64,000 bases of DNA from positions 39,662,888-39,726,887 of the forward strand of contig OZ020488.1 in assembly GCA_963971405.1 (NCBI GenBank), given 5' to 3'. The position numbers and the translations under genes were made by a program. The notes below the pieces were generated by a model, which was not told the origin of the DNA, did not search any database, and saw only the letters and a program-made list of their open reading frames with translations. Below, one piece after another: positions 1 through 12,300 of this stretch. Source of the stretch: Psococerastis gibbosa (Eukaryota > Arthropoda > Insecta > Psocodea > Psocidae). The number at the start of each line of letters is the position of its first letter. Position 1 is the stretch's first letter.

Positions 1-48
1 ATTGTTCCGCGTTTGGGTTAACTGTCCAATCGTGAATCGTATACTTAC

Positions 49-309
49 TTTTCTTAAGAGCAATCATCGTCCACGGAATATCGTCGCGATGCATAAAGTT
101 AAACGCAGAGCGGCCCATAACCTCTTCACTCAGGTAGCCGGCGACAAACGAGACTCGATGATCGATATAAATCATTCTGCCGGTGGGTTCGTGCCTCGTT
201 ATATATTCCTCCTTGGTCGCCTCCAAAATGGACAGGTCGCTTACGCTACGTCCTTTGTACAGTCTTCCCATTGCAACTAGAGTAATATCGTTTTCGTTAT
301 ATCGACAAT
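49..309 (-). CDS. Met: Met exon: end of PAS-A and first half of PAS-B
   Basis: 261 nt, acceptor TCGTTTCAG and donor GTAAGT (43-48), phase 1 both ends. It encodes CRYNENDITLVAMGRLYKG (last PAS-A strand), a short linker with SVSDLSILEA, and the first half of PAS-B: EYITRH, MIYIDHRVSFVAGYLSEEV, FMHRDDIPWTM. Counting without gaps from the EYITRH motif, the Tyr, Thr and Val matching Tribolium Met Y252, T254 and V280 are present, whereas the residue matching V297 is Thr (codon at 68-70). The remaining PAS-B strands and the C-terminal tail are outside the window. Confidence 0.93.
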
Positions 310-3300
310 CTGAAACGATAGAGATAAGAATGTCATCGAAAGAGGATGAGGTAGGCAATATATTATACCAGGGGGCCGGCAACCTAAGGCTCGCAAGGCC
401 AAGGGCGGATCCAGCGGAAAGTTTAGGAGGAGGTCACAAGTTGCATGTGCAGGTGTAGTCTATACTCCCCCCTCTCTCAGTTTTTTAAATTAAGTTGATC
501 AATGCTCTCAGCCTCTCAGTGACCGTGTACAAGATAGAGATTGCTTAAAAACAGTCAGAACAGTTGCTGGTAGTTGGTAATTGTGAGACATGGTCATTGA
601 GGCAATGAAAGGCTCGGACAATAGGGAAGCAAAAATAGGAAATCGTACAGCTACCAAACAGGATCGCCACAAGAACTTAGCTCTCCATTAAGAGACGATT
701 GGAGGCGAAAATCCTTATAAGTGTAAAAATCAAATATCGCATGGAGTATCAACCGTAGAACTGCGCCAGCATATCTTTTGCTGTAGGCAACCCTGTCAGC
801 CTGTCTGTTTCTTAACTTGAGGCACCCTAAAGGCAGACTTCTTTATCTCAAGGAGAAGGGGAGTTGACTGACAGGGTGGACCCCCTGATTATAGTGGGTT
901 TCGAACCACTTGGGGCACATAGTAAAGCCACACGATTAATTCGGAGGTGACCAGGACTCTACCCGCACTTAGACTCACTCTCAGCACGTTATCATGTCCC
1001 ACCATGTTCCCCTGCCTACGCTGTGCACATAAACAAATTTCCTGCAGTTTTGAACAAGCTCTGTTCTAGTGGATTCATTGGTGTGGCTGCAGGCGCTTTC
1101 TAAATTTATGACACCTAATTTGTAGCTGTACGATCGATATTTCATGAGGAGTTTGATTTTGCGTAACAATTGAAAATGGGGTGCGGGGCTCCATTTGGCT
1201 TTCCCTTAAGTATGGTTGGACTCAGGCGCAGTGGAAACATTTTGCAACTTTTCCTCCTCGAACCTCGATCATCCGTTTAGTCTAGTTCCCTCTACCTACT
1301 GGACACAGGCCACACCGGTACAATGGCTAAATTGAACAGATAATCATTAACTTTCACATGACAAACTAATGATGATGATGACAGCTTGATGGCTGGGGCT
1401 CAGGTCCGTCGCACAGGTATACGAATGGGGCCAACCATTAGGCACAAAAACTTGCCAATCAACCAATGCACCTAACGGACTGAAAAATTCGTCAAATTGG
1501 CATGGCCAAACTGGTAACAAAACACGGAAACTTAAAATTCTTACCTGTCTTGATTCACCGGCAATTTGCAATCTACTAATGCCTCAGTTGATTGAATAAC
1601 AGTCTACAGGGGCAATCGGAGTGGGGAAAGTGTAAGCACTAAATATCTCAGGAAATAGCATTCGTAGAGCTGTCAAGAAGTGCTTTAGGATAGGGAACAT
1701 CGAGACTGCCGAAATTTAACACTTTTTAGGAAAATTATTTACGATGGAACTACCGTACTCTTAATTATCTTCGGTGGTAGCGTGCTTGTACTTATGCGAG
1801 TCTTTACACACCTTGCGATCGGAGACGTGTCGTAACTCGACGCAAGTAGGCCTACCTATTAGGTGACTTAGTTAAGCGATTGAAGAGGTTAATCGGATAC
1901 ATTCAATACATTGTTTTAACTATTTTTTAAAAACAAAAAAAATCCATTACGGTACCTATACCAATTTATAATTAGAAAGTATTTACGAGTTCACTTGTGT
2001 AACGAAGGCGCGATGAATGCAGAGCATCCACCCGAGTGCCCAGTCCTGGTAGAAGACTGGGAAAGACATCTTCCGGGAGACAACAAGGAGATACTGGTCA
2101 GCGCGACACCAAATGGCTAACCTAGTAGTAAGTAAGTAAGTAAGTATGCACGAGTTCACACGTACCGGTTCGTTAAATATTAATGTCTTGGGACGTTTTG
2201 TTTGCCTAAAATAGCAGTAGCGGGTTCACACCAAAACCTCTCGGCTTGTGAACCCTTTGATTTAAGGTTGCCAATGGCACCGAAAAAGACTGCTCTGCCA
2301 TGCACTGATTTGTATGCCTGTATTGGTAATTGGATATCCGACTGGGCCGTCGACACCGCGCCAAGTCTCCTGGTTTTTCACATTCACCGTCCGATCGCAT
2401 GCCATTTGGCGCGTTGAAGCCCTCGTGAATGGCCAGCATTAGGCATCTTACTTACTAGTAGCTTAGCCATGGACGTCACCAGCTATGGACAATGGCTCTC
2501 ACAAATTTTTTCAGCGTAATTTTTTGCATTTTCTCGCCCCCAAAAATAAATCCTGGATACGCGCTTGTTCAGCGCCGGTCCCTAACAAACGTCTTCCAGT
2601 TTACCAGAAAAATCCGTGGAATTCGTGACGGAGTCATAAAAGGAAATTAAATATCCAGCATACTGCCCTCTCGCGGGTTAACAGCAAAGGAATTTCACTA
2701 AGGTCAATGACCTCTCAGCGTGGCGCCAAAGTAGGCAGTTACTATATTGATCCCCCATTCACCCTTGTGCTCAGTATAAAAAGACAGAGACCCCACCGAA
2801 CAAAGCAATCCGTTAACGATTCTTCTAAAATCCGTAAAATTTCGTAATACATGGTAGCTGCTGCGATCCGTATGAATGAATGTCTCAATGGACCCACACA
2901 ATCTGTCTCATGCTATACCTGAGTTTTACCATACTTATGATAATTGATATCAGTATAGTTCTATATAGGAGGGACTCGTATCTGTACTTGGTTAAGTCAT
3001 GCTTTCGCCTGTTGCGTCAATGGTAAGCTTGTCTCAGCTTCTTCATTATCTCTTGTGGCCGGTGTAGGTTGACATCGAGAACGTATACAAGTTTGCCGAT
3101 GCCAAAAATTCATACGGAAACAATACAAATAATGTCCGAAATCCATGGGGTCGTTGGCATTGGACAAGGGATCTATGGGCCACTAGAAGTAGCTCTAGGT
3201 CCATAAAAAGTCCTTTGGGACATTATGATTATATATATAGGAGGAAAAGATGGGACGTTCAAGGGCGAAAAAAGAATGTTTGAATCATGGGGCTACGTGG

Positions 3301-6300
3301 TACGTTTTTTCAATGGCTGGTCATAGGAAACGAGGCATCAGATGGGCCCAGGATTCAAATAATATATTAGGCGCGCTCGAATGTCCTATCTCTCCAGTGA
3401 GGACTTCAGATTGTTCAGATTGGCAAGTTGCTGCAAGTCAGAGACTCCGAAAGAAGCCCTGTGATTCCCAGGGACGGATCCAGCCACGTTGGGATTTGAG
3501 GGGGGGGGAGGAGTAGTAGTGGGAAAAATAGAACAAGCATAAGTAGTATTGATTAAATTACAGCGTAATAAATTGACATACAATTGATTTAATAAATTTG
3601 ATACAGGGGGGGGGGGGGGTAGCTCCCCCCTGTATCCGTCCATGGTGTTTCCCCATGATATGACCATGACGTACCATAAAAAAGTAGTACGTGGTATTTG
3701 GTATTTTGAATAAATTAACACAAAACCACAAAACTGTAGTTGTGTTGTCCATTGTCCTGTGCAGCGGGTGTTGGTTGACCAAGACAATTTGGGTCAGTTT
3801 TCCAACGCACACAACAACTACGAAAGCAACCTCAATAACGTCAGAAGAATCAGTGGAGTCGTGAGATTTTTGTGAACCTGCATGGCGAATTTCACCAAAA
3901 TCCATCGAATAATTTGCCCACAAATCGACAGACAGACCTTTTCATCGAAACCACATTTTTCGTTCCTGGGACCTCAAAACGTGTAAATCCATTGAAATAT
4001 CGAAATCGAACACTTCGACCATTACAAAGCTTTCCTTACAATAACGCATAAATGGGAAAGCAATAATGACAATAAGAGACTTTGAGTATACAGAGACGTT
4101 TACAAGCAAGCAAAAAACATTTCATTGTAAGGGCTGAAAGGAACAATACAATTGTATAGGTACTTGTTCCTTACAAAATCAGCATAAAAATATAGTAAAA
4201 GAATTCCATCTCAAATGCATTGGCACAAAAGGACACGGAAACCCTCGGAATACTACGCATTATTGCTTGGCAACCAATTCAAAATCTAATACGGGAGATC
4301 GATAGCTCAACAATGTCCTGTTTATTCCAATAAAACATCCCTTGCAAGGGCGTACAGCTTTCATTCCAATGCATCAACAACCCTTTACAATTTATTTCAA
4401 TGCATCAACATCCCGTACTGGGACCTCCCTTTGTCAGGGGAAGGTCGCTTTGAGGTCACGCTCTTGCATACATTTATTATTGAATACAAAATGATTTTGA
4501 ACTCAATGCGAAATCGTATTCTACTGGCTCTAGAAAAGAAAAGAGACCGGCAGGCACACAGGGTTCCAACCTGACATAACCGAACTTGGTTCAGTCAAGC
4601 ATTGAAAGCATCAGCCGGTTTAGGTTGATATCGTATTATAGTCGCATACTAGTTTGCCAATGAAAATCCATGGGGTTGTAACGACTCGACATACCTCAAG
4701 ATGCCTACGACCTCTCACGTCCATCCAGATTAGTTATTTAGGGGATGATGAAATGTTATCAAGAGGCAAAGGACAAGAAGAATTGAATAAATTATGATAC
4801 GACACTCAATGCAATGTTTTCTAATTCTTCACTTAGGTCAACAGCCCTTGATAGGCGCTAGCCTGTCCCAAAGCAATAATTCTTTTTGGGTTTTGGATTA
4901 TTGGAGCCCAAGAAGTCCCAACTCGCAGAGATCAGTGTCTTCGCCCTCTCAGAAGTATCGTGGACGTCCCAGAAGGCGTCATAATTATAACAATGGCGTA
5001 AATTCCCAAAATTTCTCTTCTTTAGGACCCCAAGACTGATCCTCCGGAGAAAAAATTTTGATGAATGGCCCCAAATTAGTTGGGTATTGCGCATTTTGCT
5101 AAGCCCCCCCCCCCCCTATTTACGCCAATGAATTATAATCTGTTCGGCAAATCAGTTCAGTCATACAACGAGTTACAGTCCGTCGCGCTTTTATATACCT
5201 GTACAACACTACCATGTCCTCAGGGGATGTCCTCTATTCCAGCATTATTTATATATGCTTTTCCCCAGAGATCAATTGCTAAACAACGCCCTTTTATTCC
5301 AGTCCATAAACTTCATTTACTGGAACCTCCCCATGAAAAGGTCATTTTGCGGTCACCCGTGCATTCTATTAAATGAATACAAAAAGAAATTGCACTCAAT
5401 TTAACATAACTACGATAATTTGACCACTTCTTATATATGGTTTTGGATGATGAACTATTGAATATGTATGTACATTACGTAGGCTGCAAAGTAATTGCAG
5501 GCGAACTTTTTCGTTAGATGCCTGTAATATGTAATTGCAAGTAGGTAATCAAGTAAAGTCGTGTAATTAAGAAACAATTTGAAGATGAGTGGTCATTGAT
5601 TTAATAAGTATGTTAGACCTAGCTACCTGAGAAATATTAAAAGAGGAATTTAAGCTTAGGTGCCTATTTTTTATAATTACAATGGTTTTCACGGTAGGAG
5701 TTGGATGAGGATAATTTAAAATCAAGAATATAAAGGGTGTGCCAGGATTGAGGGGAGTCGAGGCACATGTTGCTGCTAGTTATTTATTATGTACGAGTAA
5801 ATGTGCGTGGATTAATTGATTTCCTTACAGATATTGCTTGTATCTTACTATTTGACTAAGCAGCCTTTCCTGAGCTCGGAACTTGGCGCTTTGGTTCTTC
5901 AATAAGATGTTGACAGCAGCGGTAGTGTAGTAGCAGGATAAAAAGACTTGTGTTTAGGTTGAAAATTGGCAATATTTAAAACTACAGTCAGTTCGGTTGT
6001 AGAGATGGAGAGTGATTTTGTTAAAGGTTTTAAAACATAGGTGGTCGAATTATGAGTTTGGCGCCAATATTTAAATTGCGACTAGCTGCCAACCAGCCAG
6101 CCGGCAGAATTTAGTTTAACAAAAACACTTTCACCGTGAAGCAAGGGAACCTTCAAACTCTCTGTGCGACACTCGGGAATAAAATGGACAGAAAATACCT
6201 TAAGACGAATAGCAGAGGTTCATCAGATTATGTATATATATTGGGCTACAAGAAAGCAGATGGCGGAAGCCTAATGCTATGGCCTAATTAAGAAAAAAAA

Positions 6301-9300
6301 ATGTGTTTTGTGTTTTGGAATTATTCAAATATCTCATGAAATATTTATCGTAGAGCTGTTAAAAATATTATAACCATTAGAAAACCTTTTCATGTGCTTT
6401 TTGATACATGATTTGTGTCTCATTCCAATATCAATTGGCCACAATGATTGAAATTGATTTGTACCAAAAACTGCGACATCAATACGTTCTAGAATGGAAT
6501 TAACCTATAATAATATTAGTCGCATTATTTTACTAGAAGGTGACTAAATCGCACCCCGAAAACGTTTAATATCTCATAAGGCACTTATTCCACCTACGTC
6601 AATAGTCAATAGTAAATGTGGTATTGACGTGGTAGCAGACATCAAAGACATACTAAAAATGTCTGCTAAAACGTCAATACCACATTTACTATTGACTATT
6701 GACGTAGGTGGAATATGCGCCTAAGATCTGTAAGGACATACGCATGTACTTACTCACCGATATATCCTCCAACAACAACCCCTGACGCCATATTTCTATA
6801 AATAGTACAAGTGCAGTATAATCAGTATAATCAGTTTAAGTGCCAGGACATAGCTGGATTCACATCGTCAAAAATTGAAGTACAAAAAAAATGACTATCA
6901 CAATAATATTAGCCTACATTACTATCACAATAATATTACATTAATAATAAATATTACATTAATATTACATTAATAATTTACCACGAGGGTTTCGTTATCA
7001 GTGCATAGGCCTATACCTAACTCCAAACTAGTTCATAAAATTCATTTATGGAATATATGGGATGTGTTTTTAATATGTACTCAACAGTTTTTCCAAATTG
7101 GGGCAGATTTTCTGTCTGGATTGACCTCGGTAGGGAGTTGTATAACTTAATGGCCAAATTTGGGAAACTACTCTTTGTTTTTGTTAATCTGCAGTTAGGG
7201 ATTTGTAGGTGATGAGCTGTTCTAGTGGGGTAATTATGAACATCACATCTGTTGCTGAAGTTAACTAGATTTTCCTTTATATATATAAGGCTATTGAGTA
7301 CATATTGTGCATATATTGTAAGAATACCCAGGGTGGAAAAAATAGGCCTACAAGGCTCTCTAGATCTGCTGTTAGTTATTATTCGCAACACACGCTTCTG
7401 TAGTAGGAGTATATCCTTTGCAGCAGGAGCGTGCCCCCAGAGTAAAATACCATAATTTATATGGGAGTGGAATAATCCATAATATGTATTCAGAAGATGA
7501 GTTGAAGTAACTTGATTCCTCAACTTTCTGAAGAGGTATGTAATACGACATAACTTTTTACATATTTGATCAATATGGATATTCCAACTTAAAGTTGGAT
7601 CTAAATGAAAGCCCAGGAACTTAACCGCTCTGTTGTTGTCTGGATATGCCTTTAGTGTCAAAACAAGATGCTGGGTTTTGTCTGCATTTAGTTGGAACTT
7701 ATTATTAATGAACCAATCAGCTGTTTTTTCTAGAAGGGGGCGTCCTTCAGCAACAGCACCTTCAGGGGACGAGGCTCTTTTCTTCAGTGTGGTGTCATCC
7801 GCAAAGAGTATAGTGCTGTTTTTAAGATCATTTATCATTACGAGGAATAGTAGAGGACCCAGGACAGAGCCCTGAGGAACCCCATGTCTAACAGACTTAA
7901 GAGTGGAAGGTGCTCCCGCAACGGTTACTAACTGAGTTCTGTTTTCTAGATAAGACGTCAGTATTGTTAGTACTACGTTGCGTACACCATAGCGTTGTAG
8001 TTTACCTAATAATATTGGATGATATACACAGTCAAATGCTTTGCTTAGGTCGCAGAAAGATAGGCCCAAGGAGTCGCCTGCCTCGAAGCAGTCTAGAGCC
8101 TCCTGAACCATTTCTAAAGCAGCACTGAAAGTGGATTTACCTCTCCTGAAACCATGTTGACTTTCATTGAACAATTCATTTTTTTCAAAGTAGTTCACTA
8201 GTTGGATACACATAATTTTTTCTAGTACTTTACCGATAACTGGCACAATTGATATCGGTCTATAGTTTCCTGGAGAGTATACATCTCCTTTCTTATGTAT
8301 GGGCACGGTTCTGGAAATCTTAAGCTCATCAGGGAAGATTCCCTCTTTCAGACTGATATTTAATAGAGTAGTAAGAGGCGTGGCAATAGTATCAATGATA
8401 CTTTTAAGTATTAGCGACGAAAACCCATATGCGTCTGCACTCTGAGACGTCTTTAGGCCATTTACTATTTTGATTACATCCTGACAACTTACAGGTGCCC
8501 AAGTGGAAAAAGATACATCTGTACTGGTAACTCCAAGTACAGGGTCCGTATTACTGGGTGGGAGGCTGTTTATTATTTTATCTGCCGCCTCAGAGAAATA
8601 GTTATTTAGTTCATCAGGGCTGATAGGACATAATGGAGTCAGTCGCTTTTTGGCCTGGGCGTTAACAAGGGCCCACATGGCTTTACATGGGTTTGCGGCT
8701 TTATTTATTGTTTCTACGTTATAATTTTTCTTAGCCTGCGTTAATTTGTATTTATAAATACTTTTAACTCGCAGGTATTTTCTATATAACGCTGATTTGG
8801 AATCAGTATCTGGGGTCTCTTTAAACCTATAGTTCAACGTTAGCAGATATTCCTTAATATTTCTGAGGTCTTGGGTATACCATGGATTTTTTGGCGGCTT
8901 ATGATTTTTCTTTGTGACTAACTGAGGCGTGTGTATGTGTTTTTGGGGGAAGGTTTTATTAAAAATGTCGGTTAATACATTGAAAAAAGAAGTGAACTTA
9001 CTAACAGCAGTTGGATGAGCATTTTCTATTACAATATCCCAGTTTATTTCATTGAGTCGCGAGATAAGAGTATGAAAATTATTTGCACATAATAACCTAA
9101 TACTAGTGCGTAAGAAAATACCCACATTATAGCATTATAAGTATATAATAGTGTAGTTAATATTTTCCAGCATTAGCAGTTAGTCCTTCTCTCCAGCACC
9201 ATGAGGTTTCTCTATTTTTGCCTTGTTCTCATTTTGCTGTCGGTCGTTCTACCTGGTAAGTTAAATTAAATCTAAGAACTTGGTAAAAATCCCTTTCGGC

Positions 9301-12300
9301 TCTGGCTGATCAGGTGTAGGGAGATGTCGTAAAAGCACCGATCCAGCTTCGCGGGGCGGCGGTTTCTCTTTCCCTAATAATTGATAACATATCGCGCTAT
9401 TAAAGTACACTAGAAAATTTTTCGCACTATCGCCGACCCCACTTCCGCCATTAAAAAAATTATATTCCAAAAAAGGTCCTAGTGAGTGGGTCAAGAGCTA
9501 AATACAAACTAAGTGAAATATTACTCACTCAGGTTAGACAGAATATATATGGGCCAGCTGAGTGTAAGAGAGGGCTTTATAGCCCTAACTCCGCTAGGTT
9601 GGCTTAGTAATAGAAACAATAAAAAGTCCTTATTTATTTATAAGGATCGCGTTAATTGCTCAAGCCAATTAAAAATAGCATGGTCATAAAATCAAACTTG
9701 GATTTTGTTGGTAAACAACCAAGAATGAATATAAATAATACATCACTAAAAATCGACCGCCATCTTGAAACAAAATGGCGGATCACGCTGGTTAACGAAT
9801 TCAGATCAAGATACATTTTTGTGTCAAGTTTCATTGAAACCGGAGAAACATTTTTCCTCCTATAACGAGTATCGAATTTCGAACCTTTTGGTTCACCGCC
9901 CAGTTTTTTGCCAACGAGACTATTATCCATTGTTTGTCCTAGATTTAATTTCTTTCTTTCAGAGGTAGTAAGTGACTGCTGGTGGACGGGATGCCAACTG
10001 AATTCTTGGGCCGTCAAAGGATGTAAGCAGTACAATAAGGAACTATCTTTCCCCCCAATTCCGTGCAACGGGTTAACAGGGTTCAGGTATCGCTGTTGCT
10101 GACCGTTATGAAGAGAGAGAATGACTCAAGTTACGAAGTAAGAAACCCATGAAGAGATGCCATACAGAAGGACGCAGGAAATTAACACAAGATTTGAGAA
10201 GTGGTTCAACATTTTATAAATTTACGAATCCTAAAATAAACAACAAAATATCGTTGTTGTTTTTGGATACTTATTTTTTTTTTAATTTATGCATTTTGCC
10301 CCTTTTGTGTCACTAAGCAGCCTTTATCATTTGGTAGGTTTACATTGACAATTTACTGGTGGCATCGAGGAATATCAATTATCGATCCAAACACAGATGC
10401 TATCCGACCAGCAAATTTTTGTATGCTCGGACGGGTTCTTGGCAATCCCAGTTCGGAATCGGACTAATGATGGACCTAAGCCCAAGAATTGACTTGGTTT
10501 GGCTTGGAAGCAAACCAAAGTCTAAGGCAAGCTTTTTGCACACCAAACTAGACGAAAAGCTAAGACAAGCCAAACATTAAAAAACCCTTGCACTAGTTGC
10601 TACTGACGGTTAAGAAACGGAAACTAGCATACTTCGGCAATTTCATTACGAACAAAAAGTATTGCTTTCAGCATGTACTAATCCAAGGGAAGATAGAAAG
10701 ACAGAGGGCTCCCGGCAGAAGAAGAACATCCTGGATGAAAACCCTGAGGCAGTGGTTTGGCAAGAGCACGACTTCCCGTTTCAGAGCAGCAGGTTCAACT
10801 TACAATGGTGATCGTCAATCTTTGATAGAAGAGACATTAAAAGAAGAAGAAAACTTCCAAACGCTCATAACTTCAACCTCAACCCAACGAGTGTACAAGT
10901 GAAATTGCACGACACTATCAAAACCAACTTCAACCTCCACTTCGAAAACACCTGAAGAACCTAAAACCACCAAAATCAAGGAATTTTTCCTTTTCAAGGA
11001 AACAGAAATAACGGTTAATAATGAAGCAAGAAATAACAAGATGGAAACGATGGAGGGGAAGAGCGTGGGCAGAAGGCAGCGGGAGCGAAGGGTTTAGGGG
11101 AGGAGAAAAGAGGGGGAGGGGGGGGGGGTGTAGCCGCCCTTTACAGTGAGAAATAACGGCGAAATATCTCTCCTCGTTTCTATAGATGTAAAGCCTAACA
11201 ATGTATTGTTGAGGACTTCAATACAAACATCAACCAACGAAAGGTTTCACAGGAATAAAATGAAATTAGAATTACGAGAATATACACAATACATTTCTGG
11301 AGTGAGCTTTTGCTTTCATAGCTATGAAGTATAATATTATTACAAGAGTATACTACATAGTGGGAGTGGCATTTCGCTTTAAAGGTAAATACAGTCATAA
11401 CGACGCCGCAGGCTATGTATGTGTAACATAGCTTGTCTGACAGACTACTTAAACAATGAACAAACTAATTTAGCTGTCTAAAAAAAGTGGTTTGTTCTAT
11501 ATCGGGCCGACGGGGAGGAATGTCAGCACATGAATGAAGGAACATAAGAAAAATGTTGGGCTGTCTAGATGTGACGTCAAAGAGACTGCCTCATATGCTA
11601 AGTATTATTTCTCGGGATGCTCACGTATGTTGAATAATTCCCCCTGCCCCAACACTCCCTATTTATTAAGGATAAGATTTTAAACTCGGGGTTGATGACA
11701 TTTCCACATCACTAACTAAAAACAAAGTATAAATATTTTTTTTATCGTACCTTTATTTCGGCGGGAACGGGTAGGAGGAATGTTCACCTCCAGCCTAGCA
11801 GGAACACGCAGTACGCCCATTATATGCACGTTTTCATACTCCCGCTGGTCTGCTCGCGAAGTGCCCTAGACAAAAGAAAAATTAAAACAATAAGGCCAAC
11901 AACGAGGATGTATGTGGCGTACTGGTAAGATTACCATAGGTCCTGGACCAAATTAAAACATCCTGGAAAGCAGGTGCTGCTGGTAAAAGATGGGAAATTA
12001 CCATCAGGCAGACTGCCAAGGTACGTCGAAGTCGCCACCTTCAAGATGGCGACTTGTAACGACTACCTCACCCGCATAGAATCTTAAATCTGCCCCTCTG
12101 TAACGAGGCTGAGAGCACAGCCGACCGACAACTCAACTTACCTCCTTACTTACCCACCGTCGTTACGGCCCTTGCCACTCCTTCGACAAGCCTGCTCCAT
12201 TCGTCCCTGTCCAAGGGCGGACCCAGAAATATTTCTCGAGGGGGGGGGGGTTCAATGCTATGGTAACCATTTGTATTTGCTTTACGTGTGGCAAGTGCAT

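Noticed and set aside
1347..1571. A Met exon around 1471-1530 (acceptor TTTTTCAG, open frame)
   Set aside because: It does not encode PAS sequence and is not needed: 11751-11865 joins 49-309 with correct phase and domain continuity.
3386..3923. Overlapping minus-strand proteins with poly-Pro stretches
   Set aside because: The Pro runs are translations of G/C homopolymers inside a hAT-like MITE, and the rest matches dispersed repeats.
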